64,000 bases of DNA, taken from positions 1-64,000 of the forward strand of contig JAWSUT010000015.1 in the NCBI GenBank assembly GCA_033549345.1, in the 5' to 3' direction. This document shows, piece by piece, positions 16,435-25,451 of this stretch. The notes beneath the pieces are model-generated. The model saw only the letters and a list, made by a program, of their open reading frames with translations, was not told the origin of the DNA and made no database searches. Position 1 is the stretch's first letter. Each line of letters begins with the position of its first letter. Made by a program: the position numbers and the translations under genes. Source of the DNA: JAWSUT01 sp033549345. Its GTDB lineage: Bacteria; Bacillota; Dethiobacteria; Dethiobacterales; Dethiobacteraceae.

Positions 16435-16463
16435 ATACAGATATAATTGTTTGGAGGTTTCGT

Positions 16464-17426
16464 ATGAGTATAAAGGTAGGCATCCCGCGCGCGCTGTTAT
16501 ACTATCACTATTATCCGGGATGGGAAGCATTCTTTCGCACGCTGGGTACCGAAATTGTGCTGTCGGATGAAACGACGAAAAAGATTCTGGATCGCGGAGT
16601 CCGTGATGCGGTGGATGAAGCCTGTCTACCGGTTAAACTCTACCTGGGCCACCTGGCCAATCTTCGCGATAAGCATGTTGACTTAATTTTTGCTCCGCGC
16701 ATGGTATCCGTGGAACACAAGAAATTTCTCTGTCCGAAGTTTCTCGGACTGCCCGAGATGGCACGTTTCTGCGTGCCTGATCTGCCCGAACTTTTAGATG
16801 TGGAGATCAATGTTCATCAAAAATACCGGGAGACACGCAAAAACCTAAACAGGCTGGCCGCCCGCTTTAACTGGCGTCCCTGGATTATCCGGCGCGCCCT
16901 GCGGGAAGCACGCGCCGCACAGGAGCAGTATGAGGCAAATTTACGCCGGGGAAATACTCCCTATGATATCTTCAGCGGCAGTCCAAACGTTTCCGGTCAG
17001 GGGAATGTGCGTGTGGCAGTTCTTGGCCACGCGTACAACCTAAATGACCCCTATATCAGCATGAATCTGATTGGGCGGCTGCGGGAGATGGGTGTGGACG
17101 TGGTAACCTCGGAAATGCTGCGCCCGCAGGATATCTGCCGCGGCACGCACTGCCTGCAAAAAGATATTTTCTGGACATTCGGCAAGGAGCTGATGGGTGC
17201 TGCCTTTCATTTGCAGGAGCAGCAAAAAATTCAGGGGCTAATCCTGGTGGCTTCGTTTGGCTGTGGCCCGGACTCGCTCATCTGCGAAATGGTGGAGCGG
17301 GTGTATAAACGAAATAAAACGGTACCGGTCCTGATGCTGACTCTCGACGAACATACCGGAGAAGCCGGGGTTGTCACCCGTCTGGAAGCATTTGTGGACA
17401 TGCTGCGGTGGAGGAAGGTCATATGA
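16464..17426 (+). CDS. Acyl-CoA dehydratase activase-related protein (COG3580-like)
   Basis: A 320-residue protein of the 2-hydroxyacyl-CoA dehydratase/activase-related superfamily. The start IKVGIPRALLYYHYYPGWEA is typical. Conserved cysteines that could bind a [4Fe-4S] cluster are in DEACLPVK, FLCPKF, GTHCLQ and FGCGPDSLICEM. It ends in the same DE-x-x-GEAGVVTRLEAFVDML motif as its neighbour. The start ATG 16464 follows TTGGAGG. Substrate and biological role are unknown; the pair is widespread in anaerobic Firmicutes. Confidence 0.83.
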   Translation: MSIKVGIPRALLYYHYYPGWEAFFRTLGTEIVLSDETTKKILDRGVRDAVDEACLPVKLYLGHLANLRDKHVDLIFAPRMVSVEHKKFLCPKFLGLPEMARFCVPDLPELLDVEINVHQKYRETRKNLNRLAARFNWRPWIIRRALREARAAQEQYEANLRRGNTPYDIFSGSPNVSGQGNVRVAVLGHAYNLNDPYISMNLIGRLREMGVDVVTSEMLRPQDICRGTHCLQKDIFWTFGKELMGAAFHLQEQQKIQGLILVASFGCGPDSLICEMVERVYKRNKTVPVLMLTLDEHTGEAGVVTRLEAFVDMLRWRKVI

Positions 17427-18514
17427 AAATTACCTACCCGCATATGGGGTCTCTTTCCGTAGCCATGCACGGACTTCTCGAAGACTTAGGGCTGGAGGTC
17501 ATTGCTCCACCTCCCATTACGAAAAAAACGATCAATCTGGGCGTACTGCATTCACCCGAATTTGCCTGCTTTCCCCTGAAAATCAACATGGGAAACTTTA
17601 TCGAAGCGCTTGAGGGCGGTGCGGACACCATCATCATGGCCGGCGGGACAGGTCCCTGCCGTTTTGGCTACTACGCAGAAGTGCAGCGTGAGATTCTGCG
17701 TGATTTAGGCTATGAATTTGCAATGATTGTCCTGGAGCCGCCGCAGGGGCATCTTAGCCAGCTTACGGATAAACTCAGGGAACTGTGCGGTGACCGTAAC
17801 TGGCCGGAAATCACCCGTGCCCTGCACACCGCCTGGCGCAAAGTCAAAGCACTGGACAGACTGCATAGCAAAGTACTGCAGGTCCGTCCCCGTGAACTGG
17901 AACGGGGTGCAGCCACAAAGGCTTATGAACAGGCACAGCAGCTGGTTGCCGCAGCGCGTACGCCCCGGGATGTGGACCAGAGCCTGCACAAGGGGCTGGA
18001 GATGCTGGGAGGTGTGCCATGCGACTACGGTAAAGGGGTGCTGCGCATCGGCCTTGTCGGTGAAATCTATATGATTCTCGAACCATATGCCAACTTGGAT
18101 CTTGAGAAGACACTGGGTGAAATGGGTGTGGAAGTAGACCGCTCTATTTATATTTCCCACTGGATCAAGGAGCACCTGGTGCTCAGTTCACTGGGACTCA
18201 AAGGAAGCAGGGATACAAAAAAAGCCGCAGCAATGTATCTGAACCATTTTGTGGGCGGCCATGGCTGGGAATCTGTGGGTGACACGGTCCGCTACGCGCG
18301 CCGCGGCTATGACGGTGTGGTGCATATCCTACCATTTACCTGCACGCCGGAAATCGTGGCGCAGAGTATTTTGCCCACAGTCAGTCGTGAACAGGGTATC
18401 CCGGTAATTTCTTTTTCCATGGATGAACAGTCAGGCCAGGCCGGGTTTGTCACCCGCCTGGAGGCATTTTTAGATCTCTTGCAGCAGCGAAAGACAAAAA
18501 CAAAGTTAGGCTGA
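17423..18514 (+). CDS. CoA protein activase-like protein (COG3581-like), partner of upstream gene
   Basis: A 363-residue paralogue of the preceding protein. It begins ITYPHMGSLSVAMHGLL, has cysteines in EFACFPLKINMG, GTGPCRFGYY and PFTCTPEIVAQ, and ends DEQSGQAGFVTRLEAFLDLL, matching the tail of its partner. ATG 17423 overlaps the upstream stop (ATGA), so the two are translationally coupled and probably act as a heteromer. In related proteins such cysteines hold an iron-sulfur cluster. A terminator follows at 18546. Confidence 0.83.
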   Translation: MKITYPHMGSLSVAMHGLLEDLGLEVIAPPPITKKTINLGVLHSPEFACFPLKINMGNFIEALEGGADTIIMAGGTGPCRFGYYAEVQREILRDLGYEFAMIVLEPPQGHLSQLTDKLRELCGDRNWPEITRALHTAWRKVKALDRLHSKVLQVRPRELERGAATKAYEQAQQLVAAARTPRDVDQSLHKGLEMLGGVPCDYGKGVLRIGLVGEIYMILEPYANLDLEKTLGEMGVEVDRSIYISHWIKEHLVLSSLGLKGSRDTKKAAAMYLNHFVGGHGWESVGDTVRYARRGYDGVVHILPFTCTPEIVAQSILPTVSREQGIPVISFSMDEQSGQAGFVTRLEAFLDLLQQRKTKTKLG

Positions 18515-18545
18515 CAGGAACAGACAAACACAACCGGTTTCAGGT

Positions 18546-18577
18546 GAGTGGGGCATACCCACTCGCTTTATTTTTTG
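18546..18577 (+). terminator. Intrinsic terminator after the activase-like pair
   Basis: GAGTGGG (18546-18552) pairs with CCCACTC (18558-18564), loop GCATA, then GCTTTATTTTTTG. Confidence 0.82.
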
Positions 18578-18598
18578 TTCACGGTTACAGGTTATTTG

Positions 18599-18607
18599 TG
18601 GTATAAT
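18599..18607 (+). promoter_or_regulatory. Extended -10 promoter for the DHH-CBS-CCA gene
   Basis: TGGTATAAT is a perfect extended -10 element (TGnTATAAT). No good -35 lies at 17 bases (TTGTTC is 21 bases away), as expected for extended -10 promoters. It is 28 bases upstream of the start codon and just after the terminator of the preceding unit. Confidence 0.65.
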
Positions 18608-18634
18608 GGGGAAGGATTTGAAGGAGGAAACAGC

Positions 18635-21262
18635 ATGCAGGCGATTACCACTCATCTAAATGCGGATTTCGATGCACTGGCATCGATGGTGGCCGCAGGC
18701 AAGCTTTATCCGCAGGCGCAGCTTGTGATTCCCGGCAGTCTTAATCTGAACGTGCACGAGTTTGTTTCTTTGTATAAAGATATGCTGAACCTAAAAACGC
18801 AAAAAGAAACAGGCCTCTCATTGCCCCCAGAACTGCTGGTGGTTACCGACACACGGCAAAAAAACAGAATCGGGGCATTTACCAGGCATCTCGGGGAAAT
18901 AGCTGAAATCCATACATATGACCACCACCCTGATACTGACGAAGACATCAGGGCCCACAGCCAGACTGTGGAGGAAATCGGGGCCACCACCACACTGCTC
19001 CTGGAGCGGATATTTGCCGTGAACATACACTTGACGCCGCTGGAGGCCACGTTGTTTGCGCTGGGTATTTACGAAGATACAGGCTGCCTGACATATGATA
19101 CCACAACGGCCCGGGATGTGGAGGCGCTCTGGCGCCTCTGGCAGGTTGGCGTGAATCTCCGTGTGGTGAACCAGTTTTTAAACCGTCCTTTAAGTGACGA
19201 ACAGCGAGCCGTCCTTGATGATCTCTTTGACGGAACTGAATATCATGAACTCCGGGGCGTGCGTGTGGCTGTGGCCACAGCACAGAGCCCCGTGTATGTG
19301 AACGGGCTTTCTCTTTTGACCCACAAACTGATCGAAATGGAAGATGTGGATATCATGTTTTCCGTGGTGGCCATGGAAGGTCGTGTCTATGTGGTGGGCA
19401 GAAGCCGGCTTGACCACGTGGATTTGCCCCGGGTCCTGGCTCCTCTGGGCGGCAGGGGCCACCGCCGTGCCGCTTCCGCCACTGTGAGGGAAGGAACTGC
19501 GCAGGAAGCAAAAGATAAACTGGTGAGCTCACTCTACCGTGAGATCTCTCCTGTAAAGACAGCCAGGGATATTATGTCGGTGCCCGTCAGGACCATTTCT
19601 CCCGACACCAGTGTGGATAAAGCTCGGGAACGCATGCTGCGCTACGGGCACAGCGGCTTTCCTGTAACGGAAGAAGACGGACGCCTGGTGGGGATTATTT
19701 CCCGCCGCGACCTGGAGAAAGCATCCCATCACGGCCTGGGCCATGCGCCGGTCAAGGGATATATGAGTAAGCGGCCGCAAACTGTCTCTGTGGACACGCC
19801 GGTCAGACATATTCAGGAAAGAATGATTGAACATAATATCGGGCGGCTGCCCGTAACCGACGGGGAAGATATTGTGGGAGTTGTGACCCGCACCGATGTA
19901 CTGCGCAATCTGGAAGGCGGGGAAAAAGTCCGCTGCAACGGCCGGTGCCTGCCGGCTGCGGGAGATGATCTTACGCCGCTGATTAATGAGCGCCTTGACA
20001 AAAAGATGCAAAGTCTGCTGCTATTGGTGGCACAGAAAGCAGACAGGGAGCAGGTCAGGGTGTTTGCCGTGGGTGGCTTTATCCGGGACCTGCTGCTGGA
20101 TAATCCCAACCACGATCTTGACCTGGTGGTGGAACCGGAAGCCATCCCCTTTGCCGCCAAGCTCAATGAACTGCTGGGAGGCCGCCTGACGGCTCATGAG
20201 AAATTCGGTACGGCCTCCATAACGCTTCCCGAGGGCGGCCATCTCGATCTTGTCACGTCACGACAGGAGTTTTACGCCCGCCCCGCTGCTTTACCCGAAG
20301 TGGAGCAGAGCAGCCTGCGCAATGACCTGTATCGCCGCGATTTTACCATTAACACACTGGCCTGCGGTTTAAACAGCCCGGACTTCGGCAAACTGATCGA
20401 TTTTTTCGGCGGCATTACCGACCTGGATAAAGGACTGATTCGTGTTCTTTACAACCTCAGTTTTGTGGAGGATCCCCTGCGGGTACTGCGAGCCGTCCGT
20501 TTTGAACAGCGTTTTGGCTTTCGTTTGGAGGAAACAACACAGTCCCTGCTGGAAAATGCAATCACAACGCGGGTACTGGATAAAGTGAGCAAAGAGCGGC
20601 TCTACGATGAACTGGTACTGGCCTTAGCCGAGGAGAAGGCGCCGGAAATTCTGGTCAGATATTTTGAACTGCAGATTTCCGCGACGGTTTTTCCCGGTGT
20701 TCGTAATACAGACAGGCTCCGCAGGCGGCTTTTTGCCGTACGGGAAATGATTGTCTGGGCCAGGCGAAACTGGCCGGAGGCAAAAATCATCCCGTCGGCT
20801 CTTTACCTGGCTGCTGTGATGCTGGGTGTCCCCTACCAGGAAGCACGCCATCTCTGCCGCAGGCTGCGCCTGCAAAAAGAAGAAAAAGATAGGGTGCTGG
20901 CGGCTGTGGAGGCGGTGCCGCGCCTGACCGAAAGGCTGACAAAGGGTGAGCCGCCAAAGCCCAGTGAAACATACAGGCTCTTTAGCGGGCAGCCGCCGGA
21001 AACACTTCTGCTGCTGCAGGCCGAAAGCGACCAGAGCCGCATTTGGGAATACGCATCCTTTTTCTGGGAGAAATTAAGACACATAACCCCCGATGTGAAC
21101 GGCCGGGACCTCTTGGATGAAGGCTATAAACCGGGCCCGGACTTTCAGGAAGTGCTTGACGCCATACGCGATGCCCGTCTCGACGGCCTTGTCGGGAGCC
21201 GGGAGGAGGAACTGGCCCTGGCAAAGAAACTTTTTTCATTAAAGGAGAACAACAATGCTTAA
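18635..21262 (+). CDS. DHH-CBS-CBS-CCA-adding tRNA nucleotidyltransferase fusion
   Basis: An 875-residue protein with four parts. Residues 1-300 are a DHH/DHHA1 phosphoesterase-like domain (THLNADFDALASM, DHHPDTDED). Two CBS domains follow (about 310-360, RDIMSVPVRTISPDTSVD; about 372-425, YMSKRPQTVSVDTPV). From about 470 comes a class II nucleotidyltransferase head with AVGGFIRDLLL and the catalytic DLDLVV, then the RRDFTINTL and helical body of CCA-adding enzymes. It should repair or add tRNA 3' CCA ends or only the A, as split enzymes of this architecture do. ATG 18635 follows AAGGAGG; a frame starting at 18548 begins upstream of the promoter. Confidence 0.92.
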   Translation: MQAITTHLNADFDALASMVAAGKLYPQAQLVIPGSLNLNVHEFVSLYKDMLNLKTQKETGLSLPPELLVVTDTRQKNRIGAFTRHLGEIAEIHTYDHHPDTDEDIRAHSQTVEEIGATTTLLLERIFAVNIHLTPLEATLFALGIYEDTGCLTYDTTTARDVEALWRLWQVGVNLRVVNQFLNRPLSDEQRAVLDDLFDGTEYHELRGVRVAVATAQSPVYVNGLSLLTHKLIEMEDVDIMFSVVAMEGRVYVVGRSRLDHVDLPRVLAPLGGRGHRRAASATVREGTAQEAKDKLVSSLYREISPVKTARDIMSVPVRTISPDTSVDKARERMLRYGHSGFPVTEEDGRLVGIISRRDLEKASHHGLGHAPVKGYMSKRPQTVSVDTPVRHIQERMIEHNIGRLPVTDGEDIVGVVTRTDVLRNLEGGEKVRCNGRCLPAAGDDLTPLINERLDKKMQSLLLLVAQKADREQVRVFAVGGFIRDLLLDNPNHDLDLVVEPEAIPFAAKLNELLGGRLTAHEKFGTASITLPEGGHLDLVTSRQEFYARPAALPEVEQSSLRNDLYRRDFTINTLACGLNSPDFGKLIDFFGGITDLDKGLIRVLYNLSFVEDPLRVLRAVRFEQRFGFRLEETTQSLLENAITTRVLDKVSKERLYDELVLALAEEKAPEILVRYFELQISATVFPGVRNTDRLRRRLFAVREMIVWARRNWPEAKIIPSALYLAAVMLGVPYQEARHLCRRLRLQKEEKDRVLAAVEAVPRLTERLTKGEPPKPSETYRLFSGQPPETLLLLQAESDQSRIWEYASFFWEKLRHITPDVNGRDLLDEGYKPGPDFQEVLDAIRDARLDGLVGSREEELALAKKLFSLKENNNA

Positions 21263-21899
21263 TATATCCCGCTGGTTTGCCGGCGGCGGCGATTTGCTGC
21301 TGCGCATTGCCGCCATCCTGATTGCCATCACCTTCCACGAAGTGGCGCACGGTTACGTGGCTTACCGCCTCGGGGACGATACGGCAAAGAACCAGGGACG
21401 GCTGAGCCTTAATCCCATAAAACATCTTGACCCTCTGGGGGCGCTGATGTTTGTGATATTCCGTTTCGGCTGGGCTAAACCGGTCCCGGTGAATCCCCTG
21501 TATTTTAAAGGCGACCGTCGTCGCGGCATGTTTCTGGTGGGGCTGGCCGGGCCACTGACAAACTTTGTGCTGGCATTTATCGCCGTACTGCTGCTGGTCT
21601 CGGTCTCTGCCTGGCAGAGTGGAGCGGCGCTGGTCTTTTTGCGCGAGGTTATGTTTATTAATGTGATTCTGGGTGTCTTTAACCTGATTCCGTTCCCCCC
21701 CCTGGACGGTTCCAAACTTCTGGCGTATCTTTTGCCCAGGCAAAGTGCCTACCGGCTGGGTCAACTGGAGCAATACGGCCCGCTGGTCCTGATTCTGCTT
21801 TTGGCCACCGGTATGCTGGGCAGAATTTTGTTTCCCCTGGTCGAATTTGTAATCAATGCACTGGCAACCATCGCCCTGTTTCTGACAAGCGGCATTTGA
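21255..21899 (+). CDS. Site-2 protease family (M50) membrane metallopeptidase
   Basis: Intramembrane zinc protease-like protein of 214 aa with the HExxH motif in ITFHEVAHGYVAYRLGDD (about residues 28-45) and the second metal ligand in NLIPFPPLDGSKLL. It is of the short type lacking PDZ and CBS domains, usually annotated YwhC-like. ATG 21255 overlaps the preceding stop by 8 bases after AAAGGAG. Co-transcription with trpS, scpA and scpB is common in Clostridia. Substrate unknown. Confidence 0.9.
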   Translation: MLNISRWFAGGGDLLLRIAAILIAITFHEVAHGYVAYRLGDDTAKNQGRLSLNPIKHLDPLGALMFVIFRFGWAKPVPVNPLYFKGDRRRGMFLVGLAGPLTNFVLAFIAVLLLVSVSAWQSGAALVFLREVMFINVILGVFNLIPFPPLDGSKLLAYLLPRQSAYRLGQLEQYGPLVLILLLATGMLGRILFPLVEFVINALATIALFLTSGI

Positions 21900-21913
21900 A
21901 AGGAGCATGTTAT

Positions 21914-22903
21914 ATGACACAAAAAACAATTTTGAGCGGTATGCGCCCCACCGGCAAGCTGCAGCTTGGCAACCTGCTGGGGGCTCTGGACAATTGGGTC
22001 AGGCTGCAGGATGAATACCGCTGTTTCTTTAGCGTGGTGGACTGGCATGCGCTGACCACAGGATATGAGGATACGGCAGATTTACGGGACAATACGTATG
22101 AAATGGTGATTGACTGGCTCTCCGCCGGACTGGACCCGGAAAAGACCGTGATTTTCCGTCAGTCCGATGTGAAGGAACATGCCGAACTCCACCTGCTGTT
22201 TTCCATGTTTACGCCCCTATCCTGGTTGGAACGTGTCCCCACCTATAAAGACCAGATTGAACAGCTGCGGGAAAAAAACCTGGCTACCTACGGCTTTTTG
22301 GGCTACCCTCTGCTGCAGGCCGCCGATATTCTCGTTTACCGGGCCGACGCCGTTCCGGTGGGGGAAGACCAGGCGCCTCATGTTGAAATGACCCGGGAAA
22401 TTGCCCGCCGTTTTAACCACCTTTACGATAAGCCGGTGTTCCCCGAACCGGCCACCATCCACAATGAAGTGAAACTGCTGCCGGGAATCGACGGCCGGAA
22501 AATGAGCAAATCATACGGCAATACTATTGAAATGTCCGAAAAACCCGAAGATGTGCGCCGTAAAGTCAGTCAGATGATTACCGATCCGGGCCGTATTCGC
22601 AAAGACGACCCCGGCAACCCGGATATCTGTGCGGTCTACTCCTTCCACGGTGTGTTCAGTGCTGATGAAGCGGCCAATGTGGAGGCTGTCTGCCGTCGTG
22701 GCGAGATTGGCTGCGTGCAGTGCAAGAGACAGTTAGGCGACCGGTTGGTGGCCTATCTTGAGCCAATTTACGAGCGGCGCCAAAAACTTGAGGGCCGCAA
22801 AAGTGAAATCCGTGAGATTCTTGAGCTGGGCGCCCGCCGGGCACGGGAAACGGCTGCCGAAACGATGGAAATTGTGCGGGAAACGATGAATCTGAACCTG
22901 TAG
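21914..22903 (+). CDS. trpS: Tryptophanyl-tRNA synthetase
   Basis: Class I aminoacyl-tRNA synthetase charging tRNA-Trp. The 329-residue protein has the HIGH-equivalent PTGKLQLGN near the N-terminus, GYPLLQAADILVYRADAVPV, GEDQAPHVEMTREIARRFN, and the KMSKS loop in GRKMSKSYGNTI. The start ATG 21914 has AGGAG 9 bases upstream. Normal length for the bacterial enzyme; no tRNA or T-box leader is seen before it, so it is transcribed with its neighbours. Confidence 0.96.
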   Translation: MTQKTILSGMRPTGKLQLGNLLGALDNWVRLQDEYRCFFSVVDWHALTTGYEDTADLRDNTYEMVIDWLSAGLDPEKTVIFRQSDVKEHAELHLLFSMFTPLSWLERVPTYKDQIEQLREKNLATYGFLGYPLLQAADILVYRADAVPVGEDQAPHVEMTREIARRFNHLYDKPVFPEPATIHNEVKLLPGIDGRKMSKSYGNTIEMSEKPEDVRRKVSQMITDPGRIRKDDPGNPDICAVYSFHGVFSADEAANVEAVCRRGEIGCVQCKRQLGDRLVAYLEPIYERRQKLEGRKSEIREILELGARRARETAAETMEIVRETMNLNL

Positions 22904-22917
22904 GAGGACGTTGGCCT

Positions 22918-23655
22918 GTGGACTATCTAGTCAGGCTGCCCGCCTTTGAAGGGCCTTTTGCGCTGCTTTTTCATCTGATTGAAAAGGCGGAGGTGGACAT
23001 CTATGATATCTCCGTTGCCGAGATTACGGCGCAGTACCTGTCGTATCTGCAGGCCATGCAGGAGCTCAATCTGGAGGTGGCCTCAGAATTTTTGGTGATG
23101 GCAGCGACCCTGTTAAAGCTGAAGTCAAAAAAGCTACTCCCCGGAACGATTCAGGTGGAAGATGCCCTGGATGAGGGCATCTTAACCATTGATTCCCAGG
23201 AGGAACTTGTGCAGCGTCTGCTGGAGTACAGGCATTTTCGCAGTGTGGCCGAGGAACTGCGTCGTTTTGAGCAGGCGCAGAAGCGTGTGTTTGTCCGCTC
23301 CCTGGCCGGAGAGAAAGTGGTGCTTGTTAATCCCCAGGAGGATATGGCTGCTGCCGGCGGTGTCACACTGCCGGGACTTTTGCAGGCCTTCCAGACGCTT
23401 TTAGCCCAGCGGGAGCGCCAGCCGCAGGATGTGGACGCGGATGATTTTTCCATACAGGACAAAATGAGGCAGGTCATGATCTCGCTGCGGGGCAAAAAAG
23501 AAGGGATCGCCTTTTTTTCACTGTTTTCCAAAGCGGCCGGCCTGTCTGAAATTATTGTTACTTTTTTTGCTCTTTTGGAACTGGTGAGAATGCGTAAAGT
23601 CACTGTCTGGCAGCCGGCCCCCATGGCAGACCTGATGGTGATGCGCAAAGGGTAA
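22918..23655 (+). CDS. scpA: Segregation and condensation protein A
   Basis: Kleisin subunit of the bacterial Smc-ScpAB condensin. 245 aa; the N-terminal FEGPFALLFHLIEKAEVDIY and the helix LEVASEFLVMAATLLKLKSK are typical, and the C-terminal winged-helix part ends the protein (GLSEIIVTFFALLELVRM). GTG 22918 follows TAGGAGG. It is 18 bases ahead of scpB. Confidence 0.95.
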   Translation: MDYLVRLPAFEGPFALLFHLIEKAEVDIYDISVAEITAQYLSYLQAMQELNLEVASEFLVMAATLLKLKSKKLLPGTIQVEDALDEGILTIDSQEELVQRLLEYRHFRSVAEELRRFEQAQKRVFVRSLAGEKVVLVNPQEDMAAAGGVTLPGLLQAFQTLLAQRERQPQDVDADDFSIQDKMRQVMISLRGKKEGIAFFSLFSKAAGLSEIIVTFFALLELVRMRKVTVWQPAPMADLMVMRKG

Positions 23656-23673
23656 CACAGGGAGGTTTTTTAC

Positions 23674-24183
23674 ATGAATTTAAAACCGCTGGTGGAAGCG
23701 CTCCTTTTTTTAACCGAAGAGCCGCTGCCGCCGGATAAGATTGCCGATATTACCGGAGAAGCTGTGCAGGAAGTGCGCAGGGTAATTAAAGAGCTGCAGC
23801 AGGAGTATGATTCTGCGGAACACGGCCTGCAGGTTATGGAAATAGCCAAAGGATACCAGTTTGGCACAAAGCCGGAACTGGCACCGGTGGTGGAAAAGCT
23901 CTTCAAAGGCGAGAAGAGTTATACACTATCCCAGGCCGCTCTGGAGACGCTGGCCATTATCGCCTACAGACAGCCTGTGACGCGTGTGGATATGGAGCAG
24001 ATCCGGGGTGTAAAAGTAGACGGCGTGGTGGAAACACTTTTAAAACGGCGCTTTATCCGCACCGTAGGCCGCAAAGACGCTCCCGGCCGGCCGATTCTCT
24101 ACGGCACCACAAGGGAATTTCTTAAATATTTCGGACTCAAAGACTTGGGTGAACTCCCGCCGCCGGGAATGGAAAGCAAGTAA
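23674..24183 (+). CDS. scpB: Segregation and condensation protein B
   Basis: Winged-helix partner of ScpA in the Smc complex. 169 aa, with the family segments VEALLFLTEEPLPPDKIA, YTLSQAALETLAIIAYRQPV and DAPGRPILYGTTREFLKYFG. It follows GGAGG at normal spacing. A very strong terminator begins at the stop codon. Confidence 0.95.
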   Translation: MNLKPLVEALLFLTEEPLPPDKIADITGEAVQEVRRVIKELQQEYDSAEHGLQVMEIAKGYQFGTKPELAPVVEKLFKGEKSYTLSQAALETLAIIAYRQPVTRVDMEQIRGVKVDGVVETLLKRRFIRTVGRKDAPGRPILYGTTREFLKYFGLKDLGELPPPGMESK

Positions 24184-24220
24184 AAACGTATCAGGGAAGT
24201 TGACCCTGATACGTTTTTAA
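24182..24220 (+). terminator. Intrinsic terminator after scpB
   Basis: A 15-bp perfect stem (24182-24196 with 24204-24218, AAAAACGTATCAGGG and its complement) with a 7-base loop ends in TTTTTAA. The A-rich left side makes it potentially bidirectional. Confidence 0.9.
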
Positions 24221-24233
24221 TTGCGCAGATGTA

Positions 24234-24263
24234 TTGTTTTTCCACTCTTGGGAAAGGTAAAAT
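24234..24263 (+). promoter_or_regulatory. Predicted SigA promoter upstream of the DUF2953 gene
   Basis: TTGTTT (24234-24239), 18-base spacer and TAAAAT (24258-24263). It follows the scpB terminator directly, where a new transcription unit must start. Confidence 0.5.
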
Positions 24264-24285
24264 AAAACTCGGCGTGGTGGTTTCC

Positions 24286-24933
24286 TTGTCAATAGTATGG
24301 CAATACTTCCCGTTTTATATTATTCTTGTCCTTTTAATTCAGCTCGTGCCGGTACGCATAAATATATTTTTTGTAAGGGAAAATATAGATGACTTTGTCA
24401 CGATACGTTTCAACACACTCTACTCTCTGCTGCGTTACAGCGTGGAGATTCCGCTGCTGCAGCAGAAGACACCGCTGGATCTCACAATGGAGGCCGAGTT
24501 AAAAGCCGGTCAGGATATGCATGTCGCTGAAAAGAAAAAAGCGTTTTCCTTGCTGGACTTGGATTGGGATGTCATCCGGAAATATCTCGACTATTTCAAA
24601 AACAACAAAAGGATATTTTCATTTCTGGCACGCTTTTATACCCGGGCGATGACGGTGGAAAAACTGGTGCTTAAAGTACGTGCGGGAGTGGATGATGCCG
24701 CTCTGACGGGCATGATTTCCGGATTCTACTGGATTGTCACAGGATTCTTTACTTCACTTGCCAGACAGTGGCTGCATCTTAAGGAACAGCCCGTTTTTGG
24801 CCTCAGCCCGGATTTTAGCCCCGAACCTGTCTTTGCTATCCGGCTTGACACAGTGGTTTCATTTCGTATCGGTCATTTTACCGTCATGGGGTTCCTTTTA
24901 CTGCTCACCAAAATACGAGGGGGTCGCACATAA
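24286..24933 (+). CDS. DUF2953 (YtfI-like) membrane-anchored protein
   Basis: About 215 aa with one N-terminal membrane helix (FYIILVLLIQLVPVRINIFF) followed by a beta-rich extracytoplasmic part and the FYWIVTGFFTSLARQW segment. DUF2953 proteins (Bacillus YtfI) precede ytfJ, exactly as here; the stop codon abuts the ytfJ start. The start is uncertain: ATG 24229 has no ribosome site and would lie upstream of the predicted promoter, so TTG 24286 (GGTGG 6 bases upstream) is preferred. GTG 24274 is also possible. Confidence 0.75.
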   Translation: MSIVWQYFPFYIILVLLIQLVPVRINIFFVRENIDDFVTIRFNTLYSLLRYSVEIPLLQQKTPLDLTMEAELKAGQDMHVAEKKKAFSLLDLDWDVIRKYLDYFKNNKRIFSFLARFYTRAMTVEKLVLKVRAGVDDAALTGMISGFYWIVTGFFTSLARQWLHLKEQPVFGLSPDFSPEPVFAIRLDTVVSFRIGHFTVMGFLLLLTKIRGGRT

Positions 24934-25371
24934 ATGCATGAGCATCCAATTCAGGGTCTAATGAAAACTGCAATGGAAAACATCAAAGAAATGGTAGATG
25001 TGAACACGATTATCGGAGACCCGGTGGAAACAGCAGACGGCACAACGATTATCCCGATATCCCGGGTTTCTTTTGGCTTTGCCGCGGGCGGCAGCGAGTT
25101 CGAGAGCGGGGAAGAAGAAGAGAAATCCAAAAAAGAAGAAGGCGGCAGCAGCCTTCCTTTTGGCGGCGGCAGCGGTGGCGGCGTTACTGTGCAGCCGGTT
25201 TCCTTTCTGATTGTCAGCAGCAACGGGCAGGTGCGGATGCTGCCGGTTGACAAGAACGCCATGCTTGACCGCCTGCTCGATATGGCACCGCAGTTTATTA
25301 ACCAGATTCAGAATATGGTCAACGGCCATGACAATAAAGAAAACAATCCGGATACAAATTATCAAATCTGA
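24934..25371 (+). CDS. ytfJ: GerW family sporulation protein YtfJ
   Basis: Spore protein of the YtfJ/GerW family (145 aa), needed for proper germination in Bacillus. Conserved motifs are NTIIGDPVETADGTTIIPIS and VSFGFAAGGSEF, then an acidic/glycine-rich linker (EEEEKSKKEEGG, GGGSGGG) and VQPVSFLIVSSNGQVRMLPV. It starts directly after the DUF2953 stop, with AGGGGGTCG as ribosome site within the upstream gene. Confidence 0.93.
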   Translation: MHEHPIQGLMKTAMENIKEMVDVNTIIGDPVETADGTTIIPISRVSFGFAAGGSEFESGEEEEKSKKEEGGSSLPFGGGSGGGVTVQPVSFLIVSSNGQVRMLPVDKNAMLDRLLDMAPQFINQIQNMVNGHDNKENNPDTNYQI

Positions 25372-25402
25372 CCGATTATCAAACCAAGTTCATATTCTCC
25401 GG

Positions 25403-25437
25403 GCCATGCGAATAAAAATTAGCATGGCTTTTTTTAT
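25403..25437 (+). terminator. Intrinsic terminator after ytfJ
   Basis: GCCATGC (25403-25409) and GCATGGC (25422-25428) form a 7-bp stem with a 12-base loop, followed by TTTTTTTATT. Confidence 0.8.
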
Positions 25438-25451
25438 TGGGAGGGGAAAAA

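Noticed and set aside
16442..16447. TATAAT before the activase-like gene at 16464
   Set aside because: No -35 at a usable distance and the start would fall within the ribosome site.
20982..21929. 315-codon minus-strand ORF over the CCA and M50 genes
   Set aside because: Antisense shadow; it spans two confirmed plus-strand genes and has no plausible domain.
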